The notes under the pieces were generated by a model, which saw only the letters and a program-made list of their open reading frames with translations, did no database searches and was not told the DNA's origin. From Moheibacter lacus (GTDB taxonomy: Bacteria; Bacteroidota; Bacteroidia; Flavobacteriales; Weeksellaceae), in NCBI RefSeq assembly GCF_014042165.1, contig NZ_JACDZE010000001.1, forward strand, positions 1,138,595-1,202,594: a stretch of 64,000 nt of DNA, in the 5' to 3' direction. Below are positions 61,297 through 64,000 of the stretch, piece by piece (within the stretch, counting starts at the first letter, position 1; the number at the start of each line of letters is the position of its first letter). Position numbers and translations under genes: made by a program.

Positions 61297-62376
61297 ATGA
61301 TTTTTCTAATCAATCAAATGTCTTCTCTTATAAGAAAATCAATCCTTTATAGATTAGGGTTTATTGTCTTATTCATTAATCTTTGTTCTTGCGATTTATA
61401 TCCACCCCAAAATAAGAATAATATATGGATTGGTCAATTTACTAATAAGGTGTATAAAATTTCCAATCCCTATCTGTATGATTATAATGATTCCATCATT
61501 ATTTCTGTTTTTAATCAGGCTCAAAAATTGTCAGATAGTTCTCAAGTATTTACAAGAGATTCTGTACTACTTATTGAAAGAGATGCAGATACTCTTTATT
61601 TTAAGAAAGCTAAAGAGGTAAAACCAATCAACTACTTTCATTATCTAACGGATAAAAATTGGCTGATCAAAGAGAAAAATGAAAATGAATCCTTGATAAA
61701 GGAAAAAATATATCAATTCAAGAAAGACAGTACAGTCAATATTTTAACGAAGTACAAATTAGATAATTCCATTCTTTATAGTGAGTCGGAAGCATATAAT
61801 TACAAAATAGTTTCTAGAAGTGATGTGACCATACTAGCCATATTTAATGATTATTTTGTAATCCAAGGACAAATAACAACATTAGAACAAGACAAACTAA
61901 TTGTAGATTTTGTAAATAATATCCTACCAAAAACCTATGAATTTATTGGATATGAAAATAAATCTATAAATTTAGATAACCCGTTTCAAACCTGTTATGA
62001 ATCTTCAATTGGACAATACTTTTATTATGAGTTAGGAGCTAAGTATAATGGCGGATTAAGAAAAATTAAAGAAATATTTGCAGAGCAATATAAGTATTCT
62101 TCTGAAACAAAAAATCAAGATGGATACATAAGAATCAGGTTTGTTGTGAATTGTGAAGGGCAAATCGGTCGCTTCAGTATAATGGAAACGGATGATAACT
62201 ACCAACCATATTTATTTGACAGAGAGATTGTGAAGAATCTTTTTTTTATTATAACAAAATATCTAAAAGATTGGACTCCAGGTGTTGTTGACAAAGATAA
62301 TTCAACTCAGTTTGATTACTATAAACACCTTACTTTTAAAATAAAGGAAGGTAAATTAATAGATATATTACCATAA
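61297..62376 (+). CDS. Lipoprotein with TonB-C-like terminal domain
   Basis: A 359-residue (or 352 from the ATG at 61318) lipoprotein with signal FIVLFINLCSC. The middle is unrecognised; the last 110 residues (YIRIRFVVNCEGQIGRFSIMETD ... LKDWTPG) have the strand-helix pattern of the TonB C-terminal-like domain seen in many Bacteroidota lipoproteins. Role unknown, perhaps interaction with outer-membrane partners. The 123 bp before it contain no other feature I can support. Confidence 0.7.
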   Translation: MIFLINQMSSLIRKSILYRLGFIVLFINLCSCDLYPPQNKNNIWIGQFTNKVYKISNPYLYDYNDSIIISVFNQAQKLSDSSQVFTRDSVLLIERDADTLYFKKAKEVKPINYFHYLTDKNWLIKEKNENESLIKEKIYQFKKDSTVNILTKYKLDNSILYSESEAYNYKIVSRSDVTILAIFNDYFVIQGQITTLEQDKLIVDFVNNILPKTYEFIGYENKSINLDNPFQTCYESSIGQYFYYELGAKYNGGLRKIKEIFAEQYKYSSETKNQDGYIRIRFVVNCEGQIGRFSIMETDDNYQPYLFDREIVKNLFFIITKYLKDWTPGVVDKDNSTQFDYYKHLTFKIKEGKLIDILP

Positions 62377-62389
62377 TATAGGAATTATT

Positions 62390-63694
62390 TTAATTTTTAA
62401 AATTCTTCGTCAATAGATGTAAAAACCTTTCTGTTAATCTTAAATCATCCGTAATTATTTCCGCTGTACCTATAAGATTTTTGGGTTCAATCTCTTTTTT
62501 GTAAGTTGTTTTTAATCCATTAGGTAATGAGGCCTCTACAAAATAATAGTCTTCATTTACCACTTCTGAAATAGCTTTAACTTTCCCTTGTAATACGCCA
62601 AATTCCTCGTAAGGATAGTTATTGAGTTTTATGTTAACTAATTGTCCCTCCTTTACTTTACCTGAGTTATTGGTCGGCATTTTTAGAGTGACTCTGTAGG
62701 TATGCTTATCCTCACTTTCATTTATAATTGATAAAAGATTGGAGTCTATGTTTATAAATTTATTTTGATATATATCATCCAGATATTGAATCTTTCCATC
62801 CCTTGACGCTCGCAAGGCATAGGTATTTGCCCAATCTTCAAAAGATTTAGTCATCTCTTTTATGCTATTTGCTATATCAATATCATAATCCTGATGCGTA
62901 TCTTTATCTGTTTGTTTCAATGTTTGAAGATTACTTCGAATCAGTTCTATATCTTGTTGAATTTGAAAAATTTGATTATCATACTGCTGAACCTGCCTTT
63001 GATACTGTAAATACTGGCTTTGTGAAATTTCATAATCAGCTTTGGTTACAATTCCTTTTTCAAGCATTTTCTTTTGCCTGTCCAAATTCAATTTACTGAC
63101 TTGCATTTCTTCAAACGCAATTTCCTTTTGATTTCTCAAATTAGAAATTGAACTCATCAAATTACTTATCCTTGATTGATTTATGGAAGACTGATTACCA
63201 TAGTTATTGTCAGTTGAATAGCTTCTGTACTTTTTAATCAACCGAAGAAAATTATTATATGAAGGCTGTAATTCTCCAACGTCAAGATAATTGAAGTCTA
63301 CACTAAAGACTTTATCGACATCACTAATATTTTCGTTTAGATATTTTAGTTTTTTTTCCAGTTCGAGAATATCCGGAATTGATGCCTTCGTATTTATAAT
63401 TAATAACCAATCTCCCTTTTTGACCAAAGAATTATTTTTTAGAAAAATAGAATCAATTTTACCTGTTGTCCTGGAAACCAGCTTTATAGGAGGTGCTTCC
63501 GATGTGACTTCTGCTTCACACCTAACTACGTCCGGATACTTTATAAACCATGTTAAAAAGATCAGTAATAGTAAAAAGATCAGAAAAAAAGTATTTCCCC
63601 AGGACAGTATCCAGCTAGGGGTTTTATTCAGAATATCATTTACAAAATCACTTCTTTTCCTTATATCGTAAACTTTTGAAGATTCTTCCATCAT
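62390..63694 (-). CDS. HlyD family periplasmic adaptor of peptide exporter
   Basis: A 434-residue membrane-fusion protein: an N-terminal cytoplasmic stretch, one transmembrane helix (TFFLIFLLLLIFLTWFI), a lipoyl half (VVRCEAEVTSEAPPIKLVSRTTGKIDSIFLKNNSLVKKGDWLLII), a long coiled-coil hairpin (about 115-270) and the second half DGKIQYLDD with KVKEGQLVNIKL. It links the ABC transporter to TolC. The ATG overlaps the ABC stop by 1 bp (TAATG). Confidence 0.92.
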   Translation of the reverse strand: MMEESSKVYDIRKRSDFVNDILNKTPSWILSWGNTFFLIFLLLLIFLTWFIKYPDVVRCEAEVTSEAPPIKLVSRTTGKIDSIFLKNNSLVKKGDWLLIINTKASIPDILELEKKLKYLNENISDVDKVFSVDFNYLDVGELQPSYNNFLRLIKKYRSYSTDNNYGNQSSINQSRISNLMSSISNLRNQKEIAFEEMQVSKLNLDRQKKMLEKGIVTKADYEISQSQYLQYQRQVQQYDNQIFQIQQDIELIRSNLQTLKQTDKDTHQDYDIDIANSIKEMTKSFEDWANTYALRASRDGKIQYLDDIYQNKFINIDSNLLSIINESEDKHTYRVTLKMPTNNSGKVKEGQLVNIKLNNYPYEEFGVLQGKVKAISEVVNEDYYFVEASLPNGLKTTYKKEIEPKNLIGTAEIITDDLRLTERFLHLLTKNFKN

Positions 63695-64000
63695 TATCTA
63701 CTTATTTCAAGTTGATTTTTTACGAGTGTATAGTATTTCCCTTTCTGATCAATTAGGTCTTGGTGTTTTCCTATTTCGGCTACTTCTCCTCCGTCTAAGA
63801 CAACAATCTGGTCAGCGTCCCTAACTGTACTTAATCTGTGAGCAACTATAATAACTGTTTTATTCTCATAGAATGCCTTCAGATTCTGCATTATGGTCAT
63901 TTCATTATTCGCATCCAAAGCCGATGTTGCCTCATCTAGAAATATATATTTTGGATCTTTATATATGGCTCTCGCAAGCAATATTCTTTGAGCCTGCCCT
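63694..64000 (-). CDS. Peptide-exporting ABC transporter, C-terminal fragment (runs off right edge)
   Basis: The minus strand from the edge reads GQAQRILLARAIYKDPKYIFLDEATSALD, giving the end of the ABC signature, Walker B with catalytic Glu, then the H-loop VIIVAHRLSTVRDADQIVVLDGG. It lacks the N-terminal part in this window. The neighbouring HlyD and a GG-leader peptide suggest a C39 peptidase-containing transporter (PCAT), but the peptidase domain is not visible here. Confidence 0.85.
   Translation of the reverse strand, partial: GQAQRILLARAIYKDPKYIFLDEATSALDANNEMTIMQNLKAFYENKTVIIVAHRLSTVRDADQIVVLDGGEVAEIGKHQDLIDQKGKYYTLVKNQLEISR

Overview
The window looks like a chromosome segment of a Bacteroidota bacterium, most likely class Flavobacteriia (a Weeksellaceae- or Flavobacteriaceae-like organism; genus not determinable here). 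Supporting signs are AT-rich DNA, TAnnTTTG-type -7 promoter elements, type IX secretion (T9SS) C-terminal sorting domains, and the flavobacterial block NadK / DUF6089 / UppS / BamA / two OmpH-like chaperones next to DUF6427 and DUF6341 proteins.

Positions 1-17,700 are core genome: an MBL-fold hydrolase cut by the left edge, pth, a rhodanese lipoprotein, two T9SS-exported proteins, a TPR/LuxR-type regulator, nadD, a fused oligopeptide ABC ATPase, a CNNM/CorC-type protein, a DEDD exonuclease, a serine hydrolase, superoxide dismutase, an M23 peptidase, folB, tRNA-Cys, comF, queD, lpxH and two small-family membrane proteins. Positions 17,758-31,393 are a surface-polysaccharide locus: initiating phosphoglycosyltransferase, two GT4 enzymes (one carrying an 11-base homopolymer, a possible phase-variation switch), pyruvyltransferase, flippase, two Wzy/ligase-like proteins, GT2, Wzz-like protein, and rfbD/rfbC with a shortened RfbD. 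Positions 31,478-43,688 return to core genes: ompH x2, bamA, uppS, nadK, a CBS protein, tryptophanase, tsaB, a TolC-like protein and a RimB-RimK fusion.

From about 43,740 the window is accessory: a broken IS1-family element with stacked end-like sequences, orphan small lipoproteins, and a 17-bp tRNA 3'-end fragment at 46,101-46,117 directly beside a tyrosine recombinase. I read this fragment as one boundary of an integrative mobilizable/conjugative element that continues past 64,000. Its backbone is integrase, membrane protein, excisionase-like HTH, SF3-type helicase, a TGATGAG repeat cluster, toprim primase, an oriT-like nested inverted repeat and a MOBV-type relaxase.

The element carries two cargo modules. 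The first, and the highlight of the window, is an ECF sigma factor gene followed 1 bp later by a catalytically dead, C-terminally truncated Cas12f/TnpB-family protein, with a structured guide-RNA-like sequence just downstream. Thirteen bases at the end of that RNA are found again in the apex of a 108-bp palindrome upstream of the sigma gene, suggesting an RNA-guided transcription system that may act on its own promoter region. The second cargo is a ribosomally made, modified peptide cluster: a double-glycine leader precursor, two methyltransferases (one resembling carnosine/histidine N-methyltransferases), an HExxH-like modification protein, TolC, HlyD and a peptide-exporting ABC transporter cut by the right edge.
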